Shown here piece by piece: positions 55,922-64,000 of a stretch of DNA of 64,000 nt. Origin of the DNA: Sphingomonas hengshuiensis (GTDB lineage: Bacteria; Pseudomonadota; Alphaproteobacteria; Sphingomonadales; Sphingomonadaceae); NCBI GenBank assembly GCA_003240755.1, contig QFNF01000002.1, positions 1-64,000 on the forward strand. Direction: 5' to 3'. Numbering within the stretch: position 1 is the first letter of the stretch; the number at the start of each line of letters is the position of its first letter. Under the pieces are notes generated by a model. That model saw only the letters and a program-made list of their open reading frames with translations, was not told the DNA's origin and did not search any database. A program made the translations under genes and the position numbers.

Positions 55922-56713
55922 CTATGGCTGGTGCAGGGTGATCCGGGTGGTGGCGATCGACGTCGCCCCGCCCGTGTCGATGCGCACCGTGGACGTCTGC
56001 CGCACGATCAGGCCGGTCACGGCATCGACGCTGCGGGTCATGCTGCTGGTCCGGCGACCGGTCGCGGCCCGGGCGATCGCCGCGACGTCGCCCGACAGCC
56101 GTTCCTCGGCGATCAGTTCGCGACCCTGCGCGTAAATGCGTTCGGTGCCGGTGACTTCGGTGCCCGCGCCGAACGGCGGCGCACCCGGCCGGCGGATCGG
56201 CCGTTCGGGCTGTACGCCGCGACGAACGACGTCGGGGGCGAGCAGGTTCGTCAGCATCGATCCCAGCATCGCCACCTGCTGCCGCTCGGGCATCGCGCGC
56301 AGCGGCGCGGTCAGCCGCCCGAGCATCGCCGCCCGGCCCGGATCGCTCCCCGCCTGCGCCGCGACGGCATCGATCAGTGCATTCCATATGGCCGGGCGAT
56401 CGATCACCCCGGTCACGTCGCCCCGGTCGGACAGGGTGTAGCGGATCGGCCGTCCGCGCAGCGTGGCGAAGGCGCGCTCGAACATCGCACCGGGCCCGTC
56501 GGACAGGCCGCCATCGACCGCGTCGATCACCATGTCGGCGACCAGGCCATCGGCCGTTCGTCGGAAACGGATCGTACGATCGGTGGCATAGCGGCGAACG
56601 ACGCCGGCTTCATCGCGCTGCTGTTCGATATGGTAGCGATAGGGGATATCGATCGCAGGCGCGAAGCCGGTGGCGGCCGCCGCCTCGATCGCCGGCGGTG
56701 ACGGGGCGATCAT
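55922..56713 (-). CDS. Protein of unknown function encoded with ctaA
   Basis: 263 residues, starting [11 protein letters not shown] and overlapping the ctaA stop by 4 bp. There is no signal peptide or membrane segment. It contains predicted beta strands ([21 protein letters not shown] near the N-terminus; ITLHQP at the end). I recognise no domain. The overlap with heme A synthase suggests a shared transcript, but no role is claimed. Confidence 0.6.
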   Translation of the reverse strand: MIAPSPPAIEAAAATGFAPAIDIPYRYHIEQQRDEAGVVRRYATDRTIRFRRTADGLVADMVIDAVDGGLSDGPGAMFERAFATLRGRPIRYTLSDRGDVTGVIDRPAIWNALIDAVAAQAGSDPGRAAMLGRLTAPLRAMPERQQVAMLGSMLTNLLAPDVVRRGVQPERPIRRPGAPPFGAGTEVTGTERIYAQGRELIAEERLSGDVAAIARAATGRRTSSMTRSVDAVTGLIVRQTSTVRIDTGGATSIATTRITLHQP

Positions 56714-57738
56714 TGACGCCCGACGGCGTGTGCCCCCCATGTGGTGGCGACGACGAGCAGCGCCCCCACCAACTGGTGCAGCGCCGCCACCTCGATCCGC
56801 ACCCCGGTCAGGACGGTGCTGATGCCGAGCAGGATCTGGATGCCGAACGCGATGTGGATCATGCGCTCGACCTTCGGGTGGCCAGAACGCCTGGCCGCGC
56901 GCGCCAGCACGACCAGCGCGGCGACCGCGACCCATGCCCACCAGCGATGGATGAAGTGGACGACATAGGGGTCGTTGACGATCGCATCGAGAACGCTGCG
57001 CGATGCCCATTCGTCGGCGGGGAAGAACCGCCCGTTCATCAGCGGCCATTGATCGGTAACGAGGCCGGCGTTCAGCCCGGCGACCCATGCGCCGAACAGG
57101 AGCTGGACGAACAGGATCATGCCCGCCACCGCACCGATGCCGGTCAGCCGCGCCGGGCGCGCATAGCGGTCCGCAGCCAGTTCGCGCAGGTCGAGCGCGG
57201 TCCATACCGTGCCCGCCAGAATGAACAGCGCGTTGAGCAGGTGGACCGACAGGCGGATGTGCGACACGTCGGTCCGGACCGACAGCCCCGACGCGACCAT
57301 CCACCAGCCGATCGCGCCCTGCAATCCGCCCAAGGCCAGCAGCGCCACCAGCCGGAGCTTGTAGCCGCGGGGGATCGCCCCCCGGACCCAGAACCACGCC
57401 AGCGGCAGCGCGAACGCAAGGCCGATGACACGCCCCAGCAGCCGGTGGACATATTCCCAGAAGAAGATGCCCTTGAACTGCGCCAGCGTCATCCCCTGGT
57501 TCAGCAGTTGATATTCGGGGATGCGGCGGTAGTTGGCGAACTCCGCCTCCCACTGCGCCGCGTCGAGTGGCGGCAGCGTGCCCGACAGCGGCTTCCATTC
57601 GGTGATCGACAGCCCGGATTCGGTCAATCGCGTGATACCGCCGACGACCACCATCGCCACGATCAGCGCGGCAACCCACCAGAGCCAGCGGGCGACGGCA
57701 CCCGGTCGGGCGCGTGAGGGGAGGGGCGGGGCAAGCAT
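56710..57738 (-). CDS. ctaA: Heme A synthase (CtaA/COX15)
   Basis: Inner-membrane enzyme converting heme O to heme A for aa3-type oxidases. 342 residues with about eight spans. GGITRLTESGLSITEWKP, the EYVHRLLGRVIG loop with heme-ligating His, HLLNALFIL and FIHRWWAW supply the four conserved His. Ends 4 bp into the downstream gene. This implies the cell uses heme A oxidases. Confidence 0.95.
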   Translation of the reverse strand: MLAPPLPSRARPGAVARWLWWVAALIVAMVVVGGITRLTESGLSITEWKPLSGTLPPLDAAQWEAEFANYRRIPEYQLLNQGMTLAQFKGIFFWEYVHRLLGRVIGLAFALPLAWFWVRGAIPRGYKLRLVALLALGGLQGAIGWWMVASGLSVRTDVSHIRLSVHLLNALFILAGTVWTALDLRELAADRYARPARLTGIGAVAGMILFVQLLFGAWVAGLNAGLVTDQWPLMNGRFFPADEWASRSVLDAIVNDPYVVHFIHRWWAWVAVAALVVLARAARRSGHPKVERMIHIAFGIQILLGISTVLTGVRIEVAALHQLVGALLVVATTWGAHAVGRQ

Positions 57739-57839
57739 CGCCGGTGTCTAGCGCGCGCACGGTATCGGCGGAAGGGGCCGTGTTTCGCTTTACCGTGCCG
57801 GGCAAGCCGCTACGGTACCGCGATGGCCGGTGCCCATCC

Positions 57840-58394
57840 ATGACGATCGAGGCGCTGATCGCCCGCTACGGCCTCGCCGCGCTTGCCCTTGGCGCGGGCA
57901 TGGAGGGCGAGACCGTCGTCGTTCTGGGCGGGATCATGGTCCAGCGCGGGGCGCTGCCCTATGTCGGCGCGATCCTTGCCGCGGCGGCGGGATCGTTCCT
58001 TGCCGACCAGTTGTTCTTCGCCGCCGGGCGCCGGTTCCGCGATCATCCGCGCGTACGGCGGTGGCGCGCAAGACCGGCCTTCGCCCGCGCGCTGGCCACG
58101 TTCGAACGCCATCCGACGCTGTTCGTCTTCGCCTTCCGCTTCCTCTACGGGCTGCGTACCGTCAGCCCGATCGCGATCGGCACCACCCGCCTCCCTTTCG
58201 GCCGGTTCATGGCGCTCAACGGATCGGCGGCGCTGCTATGGGCGACGATCTTCGTGTCGATCGGCTACTGGTTCGGCCATGGGTTGAGCGAGGTGATCGG
58301 GCGATGGCTGCCGTCGTGGCAGGTGCTGGCCGGCGGCGGGATCGCGATCGTCCTGCTGGCGGCAATCACCTGGCTGGTGAAGCGCAGGGCCTGA
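57840..58394 (+). CDS. DedA-family membrane protein
   Basis: 184 residues. GMEGETVVVLGGIMVQRG, the FFAAGRRFRDHP loop, FRFLYGLRTVSPIAIG and GSAALLWATIFVSIGYWFG are DedA/SNARE-associated signatures. The family includes lipid scramblases and membrane-potential proteins; substrate here is unknown. Transcribed divergently from ctaA, with 101 bp between starts. Confidence 0.9.
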   Translation: MTIEALIARYGLAALALGAGMEGETVVVLGGIMVQRGALPYVGAILAAAAGSFLADQLFFAAGRRFRDHPRVRRWRARPAFARALATFERHPTLFVFAFRFLYGLRTVSPIAIGTTRLPFGRFMALNGSAALLWATIFVSIGYWFGHGLSEVIGRWLPSWQVLAGGGIAIVLLAAITWLVKRRA

Positions 58395-58418
58395 AATCCT
58401 TTCCGGCAAGGCCGGGGG

Positions 58419-58919
58419 TCAGTCGCCCTTGCGGCCCAGTTGTTCGACCCGTGCGATCACCTCATCACACACCGCCGGCGTCACGAACTTCGCGATCGAC
58501 CCGCCATATATCGCGATTTCCTTGACGAGCCGCGACGCGATCGGCTGCAGCGACACGTCGGCCATCAGGAAGACCGTCTCGATCCGGTCGTTCAACTGCT
58601 GGTTCATGCCCGCCATCTGATATTCATATTCGAAATCGGCGACGGCACGCAGGCCCCGGACGATCACGCTCGCCCCCTGCCGTTCGGCAAAGGTCATCAG
58701 CAGCGCGTCGAACGCCACGACCCGGATGTCGCCATCGACCCCGGCCACCTCGCGCTCGACCATCGCAAGGCGTTCGGGGAGGGTAAACATCGGCGATTTC
58801 GACGGATTGGTCGTGACGCCGATGACCAGCCGGTCGACCAGCTTCGCGCCGCGCCGGATGATATCCATGTGCCCGCGGGTGATCGGATCGAAGGTGCCGG
58901 GATAGATGCCGATCCTCAC
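58419..58919 (-). CDS. coaD: Phosphopantetheine adenylyltransferase
   Basis: Penultimate step of coenzyme A synthesis. 166 residues. IYPGTFDPITRGHMDII (TxGH nucleotide motif), the VVRGLRAVADFEYEYQMAGMN stretch and ISSRLVKEIA-type segment (as IASRLVKEIA) match CoaD. It overlaps the polyprenyl synthase by 4 bp, on the same strand. Confidence 0.97.
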   Translation of the reverse strand: MRIGIYPGTFDPITRGHMDIIRRGAKLVDRLVIGVTTNPSKSPMFTLPERLAMVEREVAGVDGDIRVVAFDALLMTFAERQGASVIVRGLRAVADFEYEYQMAGMNQQLNDRIETVFLMADVSLQPIASRLVKEIAIYGGSIAKFVTPAVCDEVIARVEQLGRKGD

Positions 58920-59821
58920 CGGTCGCGCTCCAGCACGTAGCGGGCGATGGCGCGCAGCAGGTCGGCTTCGTGGCCGAAGTCGCGCAGATGCTCGATCGAC
59001 TGGTCGACCAGCAGCCGCGCCTGTTCGCGCGCGCGGTCGAGGCCGAGCAGCGAGAGGAAGGTTTCCTTGCCCGCCTCGCCATCCTTGCGCAGCGCCTTGC
59101 CGACCGCTGCCTCGTCGCCCTCGACGTCGAGGATGTCGTCGGCGATCTGGAAGGCGAGGCCGATGTCGCGGGCATAGCCGCGCAGCGACGTGCGCTGGTC
59201 GGGCGATATGCGCCCGAGGATCGCGCCCGCCTCTACCGAACAGGCGATCAGCGCACCGGTCTTCATCGCCTGCAACCGGGTCACGGTGTTGAGGTCGAAG
59301 CTGGTTTCCTCCGCCTCCAGATCCATCGCCTGTCCGCCGGCCATTCCGGACGGGCCGGAGGCGTGCGCGAGGTCGGCGATCAGTTCGACGCGGACATGCG
59401 GATCGGGATGGGTCGCGTCGTGCGCGAGGATCTCGAACGCCAGCGCGTGGAGGCAGTCGCCGGCGAGGATCGCGGTCGCTTCGTCGAACGCCCTGTGGAC
59501 CGTCGGCTTGCCGCGGCGGACATCGTCGTCGTCCATCGCCGGCAGGTCGTCATGGATCAGGCTGTAGACATGGATGCATTCGATCGCGAGCGAGGCGCGC
59601 GCCGCGCGGACCCGCTCGACATTGAACAGCCGCGCCGTGGCGAACACCAGCAGCGGCCGCAGCCGCTTGCCGCCACCGATGGCGGCGTGGCGCATCGCGC
59701 GGTACAGGTTCGCGCGCGGATCGCCGGGGACCGGCAGCAGCGCGTCGAACTGGCGATCCATCTCGGCGGAGATTTCACGAAGGGCGGCGTTCAGCGACAC
59801 CGGCGGCGCGATGGTCGCCAT
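58916..59821 (-). CDS. ispA: Polyprenyl synthetase, probable farnesyl diphosphate synthase
   Basis: 301 residues. First Asp-rich motif DDLPAMDDDD with the preceding Tyr-Ser-Leu (chain-length region), GGKRLRP, and the second Asp-rich motif as ADDILD. The class I, short-chain pattern suggests FPP synthase; geranylgeranyl specificity is not excluded. Its start overlaps the xseB stop (1 bp), the usual pairing. Confidence 0.92.
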   Translation of the reverse strand: MATIAPPVSLNAALREISAEMDRQFDALLPVPGDPRANLYRAMRHAAIGGGKRLRPLLVFATARLFNVERVRAARASLAIECIHVYSLIHDDLPAMDDDDVRRGKPTVHRAFDEATAILAGDCLHALAFEILAHDATHPDPHVRVELIADLAHASGPSGMAGGQAMDLEAEETSFDLNTVTRLQAMKTGALIACSVEAGAILGRISPDQRTSLRGYARDIGLAFQIADDILDVEGDEAAVGKALRKDGEAGKETFLSLLGLDRAREQARLLVDQSIEHLRDFGHEADLLRAIARYVLERDR

Positions 59822-60063
59822 TATTGCGCGTCGAACGGCTGGGTCGACGGGTGCCCTTCGGCATCGAGCCGGATCGCTTCGATCCGCGCCTGCGCCGCAT
59901 CGAGCCGGGCGGCGCATTGCGCGCGCAGCAGATCGCCACGGGCATACAGGTCGATCGCGGTCTGCAGGTCTTCCTGACCCGTTTCCAGCCGGCTGACGAT
60001 TCCTTCGAGTTCGCGCAGCGCGTCTTCGAAGGATAGGGTGGAAACATCGCGTTCGTCGGACAT
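59821..60063 (-). CDS. xseB: Exodeoxyribonuclease VII small subunit
   Basis: 80 residues. LSFEDALRELEGIVSRLETGQEDLQTAIDLY is the family core, a helical hairpin that binds the XseA large subunit. MSDERDVSTL start is chosen; upstream extension is intergenic. Position before ispA is characteristic. The large subunit is not in this window. Confidence 0.95.
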   Translation of the reverse strand: MSDERDVSTLSFEDALRELEGIVSRLETGQEDLQTAIDLYARGDLLRAQCAARLDAAQARIEAIRLDAEGHPSTQPFDAQ

Positions 60064-60248
60064 GGGCGATGCTATGCGGCAGGCGGCGGGGCGATTGCAA
60101 CCGGGGCGTGCGATCGGTGCGGCATGAAGTGGGGCGATGCCGGTTTCATTCCGCCCCGCACATTGCCCGCGCAAAGGCCCGGTTGCGAGGCGGAAGTGCG
60201 TGGGGGCGGGGCACGGGGAACCCCGACTTCGTCCGGCAACGCATGCGG

Positions 60249-60740
60249 TCAGCGCCGGTCATCGTCCAGATATGCACCGACCGCATCCCATGCCGGCTGT
60301 TTCGCCGCCACGCCGACCGTATGCAACGGGCTGCTCGATGGCAGGGCCAGCATCTCGACCCCGCGCACCAGTTCCCGCCCGGCCTTCCACGCGGTGCCGC
60401 CGTTGAACGCCACCAGCCGCAGCGCGGGGAGGGTGGCGATCAGCGTCGCCACGTCGTTGGCGGTGGCGTCGCGGATCGCGGCATCGCTGCTGCCCGGCCG
60501 GGTCGCGCTGGCTACCACGTCCCACAGGCCGATCCCCGCGGTTCGCAGCGCGGCCAGCCGGTCGTAATACCCCAGCGCCGGCAGGTCAGCCCCGACCACT
60601 CGCGACAGCAATCGCCAGAACTGGTTCTGCGGATGGGCGTAGTAGCGTCCTGCCGCCAGCGACGCGTCACCGGGAAGACTACCCAGGATCAGCACCTTTG
60701 TCGACATGTCGACAACCGGCGCAAACGATGCCTTGCGCAT
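60249..60740 (-). CDS. DNA glycosylase of the uracil/deoxyinosine family
   Basis: 163 residues starting MRKASFAP within the upstream flavoprotein stop (ATGA). LILGSLPGDASL is the active-site motif, YYAHPQNQFWRLL the substrate-binding loop, and LPSSSPLHT the C-terminal minor-groove motif, matching deoxyinosine/uracil glycosylases of the Mug-like family. It would initiate base excision repair of deaminated bases. Confidence 0.88.
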   Translation of the reverse strand: MRKASFAPVVDMSTKVLILGSLPGDASLAAGRYYAHPQNQFWRLLSRVVGADLPALGYYDRLAALRTAGIGLWDVVASATRPGSSDAAIRDATANDVATLIATLPALRLVAFNGGTAWKAGRELVRGVEMLALPSSSPLHTVGVAAKQPAWDAVGAYLDDDRR

Positions 60741-61906
60741 CACACCGCCTGTCCCGCCGCCCAGCCGCTCGACCATGCCCATTGGAAATTATAGCCGCCG
60801 AGCCAGCCGGTGACGTCGACCGCCTCGCCGATCGCATACAGCCCGGGCAAGTGCCTGGCCGCCATCGTCTTTTGATTCAGGCCGTCGGTGGCGATGCCGC
60901 CGACCGTGACTTCGGCTTTCGCGAAGCCTTCGGTCCCGTTGGGTTGGAATTGCCAGCCGCTCAGACGCCGTTCAATGTCGGTCAGCACCGCGTCGCGCTG
61001 GTTGCCGAGCTCGCCCGTTATTTCGAACTTCGCCGCCAGCGCCTCTGCCAGCCGGTCGGGCAGGGCGGCACCCAGCGCCGATCGCAGCCCCGCACGGGGC
61101 CGCGCGCGCTTGGTTGCGATCAGCCAGCCGGGCGCCTCGTCGGGAACGAAGTCGATCGTCACCGGCTCGCGGTGCCGCCAATAGGACGATGCCTGCAGGA
61201 TCGCCGGCCCCGACAGCCCGCGATGGGTGAACAATGCCGCCTCGCGGAACGTCGCCTTGCCCGCGCGCGCCACGACCTCGGTCGCGACGCCCGACAGTTC
61301 GCGGAACAGCGCGTCCCCGGCCGGCAGGGTCAGCGGCACCAGCGCCGGGCGCGGTTCGACGAGTTTCAATCCGAACCGCTTGGCGAGGTCATAGGCGAAG
61401 CCGGTCGCACCCAGTTTCGGGATCGACGGGCCGCCGGTCGCGATCACCAGCGACGGGGCGGCGACGCTGCGATCGCCATGGACGACGGTGAAGATGCCAT
61501 CGGCATGGGTCACGTCGCGGATCGGCTGGCCAAGCGCGATCTCGGCGCCCCGTGCCTCGTCCAGCAGCATCGCGACGATCTGCCGCGCGGATCCGTCGCA
61601 GAACAGTTGCCCGAGCGTCTTTTCGTGCCACGCGATGCCGTGCGCGTCGACCAGCGCGACGAAATCCTGCGCGGTGTAGCGACCAAGGGCCGACCGCGCG
61701 AACGGCGGATTGGCCGAGACATAGCGGTCCCAGCCGGCGCCGACATTGGTGAAGTTGCATCGGCCGCCGCCCGAGATCACGATCTTGCGGCCCGGTTCGG
61801 GCGCGTGGTCGAGGACGATCACCCGCCGCCCGCGCTGTGCGGCGATGCCGGCACAGAACAGGCCGGCACCGCCCGCGCCCAGGATGATGACGTCATGGCT
61901 GGTCAT
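60740..61906 (-). CDS. BaiN/HI0933-like FAD-dependent oxidoreductase
   Basis: 388 residues. An N-terminal FAD Rossmann motif GAGGAGLFCAG, the GRKIVISGGGRCNFTN signature of this flavoprotein family, TGGPSIPKLGATG and LYAIGEAVDVTGWLGGYNFQWAW at the C-terminus. Physiological substrate unknown. Stop and next start overlap. Confidence 0.9.
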   Translation of the reverse strand: MTSHDVIILGAGGAGLFCAGIAAQRGRRVIVLDHAPEPGRKIVISGGGRCNFTNVGAGWDRYVSANPPFARSALGRYTAQDFVALVDAHGIAWHEKTLGQLFCDGSARQIVAMLLDEARGAEIALGQPIRDVTHADGIFTVVHGDRSVAAPSLVIATGGPSIPKLGATGFAYDLAKRFGLKLVEPRPALVPLTLPAGDALFRELSGVATEVVARAGKATFREAALFTHRGLSGPAILQASSYWRHREPVTIDFVPDEAPGWLIATKRARPRAGLRSALGAALPDRLAEALAAKFEITGELGNQRDAVLTDIERRLSGWQFQPNGTEGFAKAEVTVGGIATDGLNQKTMAARHLPGLYAIGEAVDVTGWLGGYNFQWAWSSGWAAGQAV

Positions 61907-61946
61907 CGCCGCCCCTTCGCACGGGGAACGGGCGGCGAGAAGGGGT

Positions 61947-63365
61947 TCAGCCGCGCACGACCAGCTTGACCAGTTGTCCCGGCACCGGCCGCGCGTCGTC
62001 GTCCATGCCGTTGATCGTCAGGAACCGGTCGCGCTGATAGTCGGGATAGGCCATCTGCCGCGCCAGTGAATCCACCGTGTCGCCGGCCTTCACGGTGACG
62101 ATGCGGATGCGCTTGCCGGTGATCGCGCCTGCCTCCGCCTGGCTGAGCGTCCCGAAGCTGTCGAGCAGCGACTGGAACGGTCCCACGCCGCGCCCGGCGG
62201 GGGTCACGATCTGGAAATAATAGGTGGCCGACGGGTAGCGATAGGCGACGATGGTCACGTCGACCTGCTGATTATTGGCGTTGGCGCGTACGGTCGCGAT
62301 CGCGGCGTCGGTGCCGTTGATCCGCGTCGTCTGCGGCTGCGGCGGGTTCTGGGCGCCGAGCGCCGCCAGCCGCTGGCGCACGACGCCCGCCGGATCGCCC
62401 GCCGCCGCCATACGGAACTCGGCCTGCCCGCCTTGCCCGGCGATCGTCACCGCATCGGTCCCGTTCTGCAGCGCATAGCCGGCGGGAGCGGTGAAGCGGA
62501 TGCGCATGCCGGGATGCCTGAAGGTCGTGCCGTCGATCACCCCCTGCGCGGGATCGTCGTCATAGCGCAGCCCGTCGAGCATCCGCAGATAGGTGGTGTC
62601 CTGTACCGGCCGGGTCGTCGCGCCGCCCGCCTGCTGCGCCAGTTGCCGGGCGCGACGGACCCGTTCGGCACCATTGGGATGGGTGCTCATCCAGGTCGGC
62701 ACGCTGTTGCCGCCACGCCCGCTGGTCTGCCCGGCCAGCGCCTGCGCCTCGTTCAACTGGATCAGTGCATCGGCCATGCCCGACGGCGCATAGCCGGCCG
62801 CAGTCGCATAGCGCACGCCGAACTGGTCGGCCTGATATTCCTGGTTGCGGCTGTACGACAGGGTGTAGAGCTGCGATCCCGCACCGGCCAGTCGCCCGAC
62901 AAGATCGCTGCCGGTCACGGCGCCCAGCAACGTCGCACCGAGCGTACCGAGCGTCGAACGGGTGTTGCGCGAATTGCTGTGCCGCGCGGCGACATGGCCG
63001 ACCTCGTGCCCCAGCACCGCCGCCAGTTCCGCCTCGCTGTTCATCAGCGCAAGCAACTGGCGCGTGACATAGACATAGCCGCCGGGGATCGCGAAGGCGT
63101 TTTCGACCGGTGAATTGAGCAGCGCGACCGTGAAGTCGCCACTGGCGTTCGACAGGCCCGACTGGACCGCCACTTTCTTGCCGACACGCTCGACATAGGC
63201 CGACTGCGGTCCGGAATAGGCGCCGCCATATTGTGCCAGCAATTGCGGGTTGGCCTGCGCGCCCTGTGCGCGGTCGCTCTGCGAGATCGACCGCGTCTGC
63301 GCGGTTGCAGGTGTCGTGATCGCCGCGGCACACAGCATCGCCGCAGTCCAGATACGTGTCGTCAT
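61947..63365 (-). CDS. Secreted M48 metalloprotease with C-terminal LysM-like domain
   Basis: 472 residues. A signal peptide (AAMLCAAAITTPATAQ) is followed by an M48 peptidase domain with zinc site HEVGHVAARH (HExxH) and the downstream Glu in NQEYQADQFG. A C-terminal region (about 270-400) resembles the BepA-family accessory part and a terminal about 50 residues (VTVKAGDTVDSLARQM) look like a LysM peptidoglycan-binding fold. It probably degrades misfolded envelope proteins. Confidence 0.88.
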   Translation of the reverse strand: MTTRIWTAAMLCAAAITTPATAQTRSISQSDRAQGAQANPQLLAQYGGAYSGPQSAYVERVGKKVAVQSGLSNASGDFTVALLNSPVENAFAIPGGYVYVTRQLLALMNSEAELAAVLGHEVGHVAARHSNSRNTRSTLGTLGATLLGAVTGSDLVGRLAGAGSQLYTLSYSRNQEYQADQFGVRYATAAGYAPSGMADALIQLNEAQALAGQTSGRGGNSVPTWMSTHPNGAERVRRARQLAQQAGGATTRPVQDTTYLRMLDGLRYDDDPAQGVIDGTTFRHPGMRIRFTAPAGYALQNGTDAVTIAGQGGQAEFRMAAAGDPAGVVRQRLAALGAQNPPQPQTTRINGTDAAIATVRANANNQQVDVTIVAYRYPSATYYFQIVTPAGRGVGPFQSLLDSFGTLSQAEAGAITGKRIRIVTVKAGDTVDSLARQMAYPDYQRDRFLTINGMDDDARPVPGQLVKLVVRG

Positions 63366-63427
63366 CGTCCGTCGTCCCCGATTGTCCTTGGTCGGAATAC
63401 GTTGCGATACGACAACGGTTCCGTGGT

Positions 63428-64000
63428 TCAGCGGAACAACTCGCCCTGCGCCCCCACAGGCGGTCGGAACAGGTCGCAGCGCAGGCGAGGATGCCCCTGG
63501 CCCACCCCATGACGACGACAGGCGATGGCGAAGCGGGTCGCCAGCAATTCGCCCCACACCCCTTGTCCACGCATCCGCGAATGGAACCCCGGATCATTAT
63601 CCCGCCCGCCGCGCAGGGAGCGGACGATCGCCATCACCTTGCCCGCTCGATCGGGAAAATGCGTCTCCAGCCATGCCCGGAACAGCGGCGCGACCTCGTG
63701 CGGCAGGCGGACGGGCAGGAAATAGGCGCCCCGCGCCCCGGCCCGCGACGCCCGTTCGATCAGGTGCTCGATTTCGTGGTCGGTGATCGCGGGAATGACC
63801 GGAGAGATCGAGACGAAGACCGGCACCCCCGCCCGGGCGAGCGCCGCCACCGCCGCCAGCCGCTTGTCCGGATGCGGCGCGCGCGGCTCCAGCGTGCGCG
63901 CGATCACCGGATCGAGCGAGGTGACGGAAAGCGTGACGCTCACCAGCCCCTTCGCCGCCATCGGTGCCAGCAGGTCGATATCGCGCACGACCCGGTCGGA
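63428..64000 (-). CDS. PA0069-family radical SAM protein, C-terminal part
   Basis: About 190 codons, running off the right edge at a codon boundary, so the CxxxCxxC cluster motif is outside. The visible half (TLEPRAPHPDKRLAAV, PVIPAITDHEIE, LFRAWLETHFPDRA, CRRHGVGQGHPRLRCDLFRPP) matches the C-terminal half of PA0069-type proteins. Reaction unknown. Confidence 0.85.
   Translation of the reverse strand, partial: SDRVVRDIDLLAPMAAKGLVSVTLSVTSLDPVIARTLEPRAPHPDKRLAAVAALARAGVPVFVSISPVIPAITDHEIEHLIERASRAGARGAYFLPVRLPHEVAPLFRAWLETHFPDRAGKVMAIVRSLRGGRDNDPGFHSRMRGQGVWGELLATRFAIACRRHGVGQGHPRLRCDLFRPPVGAQGELFR

Noticed and set aside
1..64000. CRISPR arrays, rRNA genes or defence islands
   Set aside because: No regularly spaced direct repeats, rRNA sequence or recognisable defence genes were seen.

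Overview
This window is chromosomal DNA from a high-GC alphaproteobacterium, most likely a Sphingomonas-type member of the Sphingomonadales. The evidence is the complete division/cell-wall (dcw) cluster in alphaproteobacterial order, the run argS - SPOR protein - nagZ - scpAB - tatABC that I associate with sphingomonads, the sphingomonad-style intergenic inverted repeats, and the protein families throughout. It is mostly housekeeping sequence with tightly packed genes, many joined by 1-4 bp stop/start overlaps.

Layout. Positions 1-2200 are the edge of an integrated element. The end of an IS5-family insertion sequence has cut into the 3' end of a tyrosine integrase gene, which lies against the 3' end of tRNA-Glu(TTC). 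Positions 2.2-7.9 kb hold recJ (minus strand), then metZ, apaG, a LysR regulator, a cysteine synthase and a small membrane protein. Positions 8.2-27.0 kb are the dcw cluster: a fourfold MraZ-box array, mraZ, rsmH, an FtsL-like gene, ftsI, murE, murF, mraY, murD, ftsW, murG, murC, an unrecognised 64-residue coiled-coil gene, murB, ddl, ftsQ, ftsA and ftsZ. Together these make lipid II and assemble the divisome. Positions 27.2-35.7 kb hold a TPR/SPOR secreted protein, dgt, a DUF1800/DUF1501 export pair, argS and a second SPOR protein. Positions 35.8-40.2 kb hold nagZ, a single-PAS protein, scpA, scpB and tatABC.

Positions 40.2-42.7 kb are an accessory stretch: an entericidin-like lipoprotein, a candidate small RNA with C-rich hairpin loops, a secreted protein, a methionine-rich repeat lipoprotein and lipB. 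Positions 42.7-45.9 kb hold two membrane proteins, a GNAT acetyltransferase and hemF. Positions 46.2-49.2 kb are a uronate catabolic set (kduI, kduD, kdgK) that takes pectin- or alginate-derived ketouronates to KDPG. Positions 49.2-54.6 kb hold a LOV-domain hybrid histidine kinase (candidate blue-light sensor) coupled to an MFS transporter, a metallophosphoesterase and a methyltransferase. Positions 54.7-64.0 kb hold rplM-rpsI, a gene of unknown function with ctaA, a DedA protein, coaD, a polyprenyl synthase with xseB, a DNA glycosylase, a flavoprotein, an M48 protease and a partial radical SAM gene.

The least ordinary signals are non-coding. They are a structured RNA candidate at about 40513-40693 with its own promoter-like boxes and terminator; a 117-bp element that occurs twice (27196-27312 and 45811-45927) at almost the same distance from the start codons of two unrelated genes; and a three-way-junction inverted repeat at 47209-47272. 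All calls come from reading the sequence; no database search was run.
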